From Planctomycetota bacterium (GTDB lineage Bacteria; Planctomycetota; PUPC01; DSUN01): a stretch of DNA of 6,912 nt. How positions within the stretch are numbered: the stretch's first letter is position 1; each line of letters begins with the position of its first letter. Positions 6,207 through 6,912 of this stretch are shown piece by piece. The notes beneath the pieces were generated by a model. That model worked only from the letters and a program-made list of their open reading frames with translations. It was not told the DNA's origin and ran no database searches. The DNA lies in assembly GCA_016872875.1 (NCBI GenBank), contig VGYW01000436.1, positions 1 to 6,912 of the forward strand. Direction: 5' to 3'. The position numbers were made by a program, and so were the translations under genes.

Positions 6207-6912
6207 ATGCGTCGCAAGCTCCTGACCATCGCCATCTTCGTGGCCATCGTGGGCCTCGGGGCGCTCCTGCGCTTCCACGCCATAGGGCGCAAGAGCCTCT
6301 GGCTCGACGAGGCCGCCACGATGGACACCGTGGATGCCTCGTTCGTTGAGGTCTTCCGCGGCGTGAAGGATCACGACGCGCACCCGCCCCTCTACTACCT
6401 GGCCCTGCGGGCCTGGAGCCAGCGCTCGTACGACGGTGCCCGGGCGAGAGCCTTCTCCGCAACCGTGAGCGTGGCCACGCTCGTGGCCTTCTGCCTCATG
6501 GCGAGGCTGCTGTTGCCGCAGGGCGCCGCAATCGCCGCCACCGTCGTCCTCGCCGCCTCTGCCTACCAGGTCTACTTCGCCCAGGAGGTCAGGCACTACG
6601 CGCTCGCGGGGTTCTTCGTCACGCTTTCGTGGTATCTCCTGGCGTTGCTGCTGGTCGGCAAGGCGCGCTGGCGCTTTCCGCTGTGGCTCGGGCTGGCGGC
6701 GGCCAACACGGCGGCGCTCTACACCTTCTACTACACGGCGTTCGCGGCGGCGGCCCAGCTCGTGGCGCTCCTGGTCCTCTGGCGCGACGCCGGGCGAAAG
6801 CTCGTGGCCCGATGGCTCCTCTGGCAACTCGTGCCTGCGGCCGCCTTCGCCTTCTGGGTGCCCGTCATCCTCGAGCGGCTGAAGAGGCTCGGCTCGCTTG
6901 AGCCGCCGGGCG
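6207..6912 (+). CDS. Second GT-C family membrane glycosyltransferase (PMT_2/GT39-like), 3' partial
   Basis: The frame is open from ATG 6207 to the window edge (235 whole codons), so only the N-terminal half is seen. After a basic tail and a first helix (about 5-21) comes LWLDEA (31-36), the classic GT-C acidic motif in the first outer loop with D34-E35. HPPLYY (59-64) and YFAQEVRHYAL (123-133) follow; the last matches the Y-x-Q-E-x-R-x-Y-A-L signature of PMT_2-type enzymes. Further hydrophobic helices lie near 82-104, 106-120, 137-151, 158-172, 176-192 and 202-216. It would transfer sugar from a polyprenyl-phosphate donor on the outer face of the inner membrane; the acceptor is unknown. It is only distantly like the GT-C protein at 230-1651: its motif is LWLDEA rather than DTDEY, and its loop lengths differ, so this is not a recent duplication. 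It follows the AsmA-like gene by 9 bp and is probably translated from the same transcript. Confidence 0.87.
   Translation, partial: MRRKLLTIAIFVAIVGLGALLRFHAIGRKSLWLDEAATMDTVDASFVEVFRGVKDHDAHPPLYYLALRAWSQRSYDGARARAFSATVSVATLVAFCLMARLLLPQGAAIAATVVLAASAYQVYFAQEVRHYALAGFFVTLSWYLLALLLVGKARWRFPLWLGLAAANTAALYTFYYTAFAAAAQLVALLVLWRDAGRKLVARWLLWQLVPAAAFAFWVPVILERLKRLGSLEPPG

Noticed and set aside
5208..6827. A 539-codon minus-strand open frame spanning the AsmA-like 3' end and the second GT-C gene
   Set aside because: It is antisense to two real genes, crosses their junction, and its charged, motif-free product looks like a codon-bias shadow.

Overview
The window is about 6.9 kb of very GC-rich bacterial DNA. 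Five genes all read on the + strand, very tightly packed: the largest gap is 84 bp and no minus-strand gene is convincing. Signs of an outer membrane (a giant AsmA/TamB-like protein), polyprenyl-sugar chemistry and GC-rich codon use suggest a diderm bacterium. The style, with large AsmA-like repeat proteins and AT-rich heptamer tracts between genes, would fit Planctomycetes or another PVC-type or related uncultured lineage. No marker in the window settles the phylum.

Layout: (1) 3-203, the 3' end of tsaB, which belongs to the tRNA t6A37 modification pathway. (2) 230-1651, a multi-membrane-span GT-C glycosyltransferase of the ArnT/PMT (GT39-like) type. (3) 1533-2228, a cytosolic GT2 enzyme of the dolichyl/polyprenyl-phosphate sugar synthase type, whose start lies inside the 3' end of the previous ORF. 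(4) 2313-6197, a 1294-residue AsmA/TamB/YhdP-like protein with an N-terminal membrane anchor, seven degenerate tandem repeats of about 118 residues and an AsmA-like C-terminal domain. (5) 6207 to the window end, the start of a second GT-C membrane glycosyltransferase.

How they may work together (inference): the GT2 enzyme would charge a polyprenyl phosphate with a sugar on the cytosolic face. The two GT-C enzymes would use such carriers to glycosylate an acceptor on the outer face of the inner membrane. The AsmA-like protein would form a hydrophobic bridge across the periplasm for lipid or glycolipid. The adjacency looks like an envelope-biogenesis cluster downstream of tsaB.

The most unusual non-coding signal is a set of AT-rich heptanucleotide tandem repeats (GATTTYT, and in one place GCCTTTT), starkly different from the GC-rich surroundings. 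They sit at both ends of the tsaB/GT-C junction in inverted orientation, and between the GT2 and AsmA-like genes. One tract contains the tsaB stop codon, and another appears to be translated as a 7-residue-periodic stretch at the N terminus of the GT-C protein.
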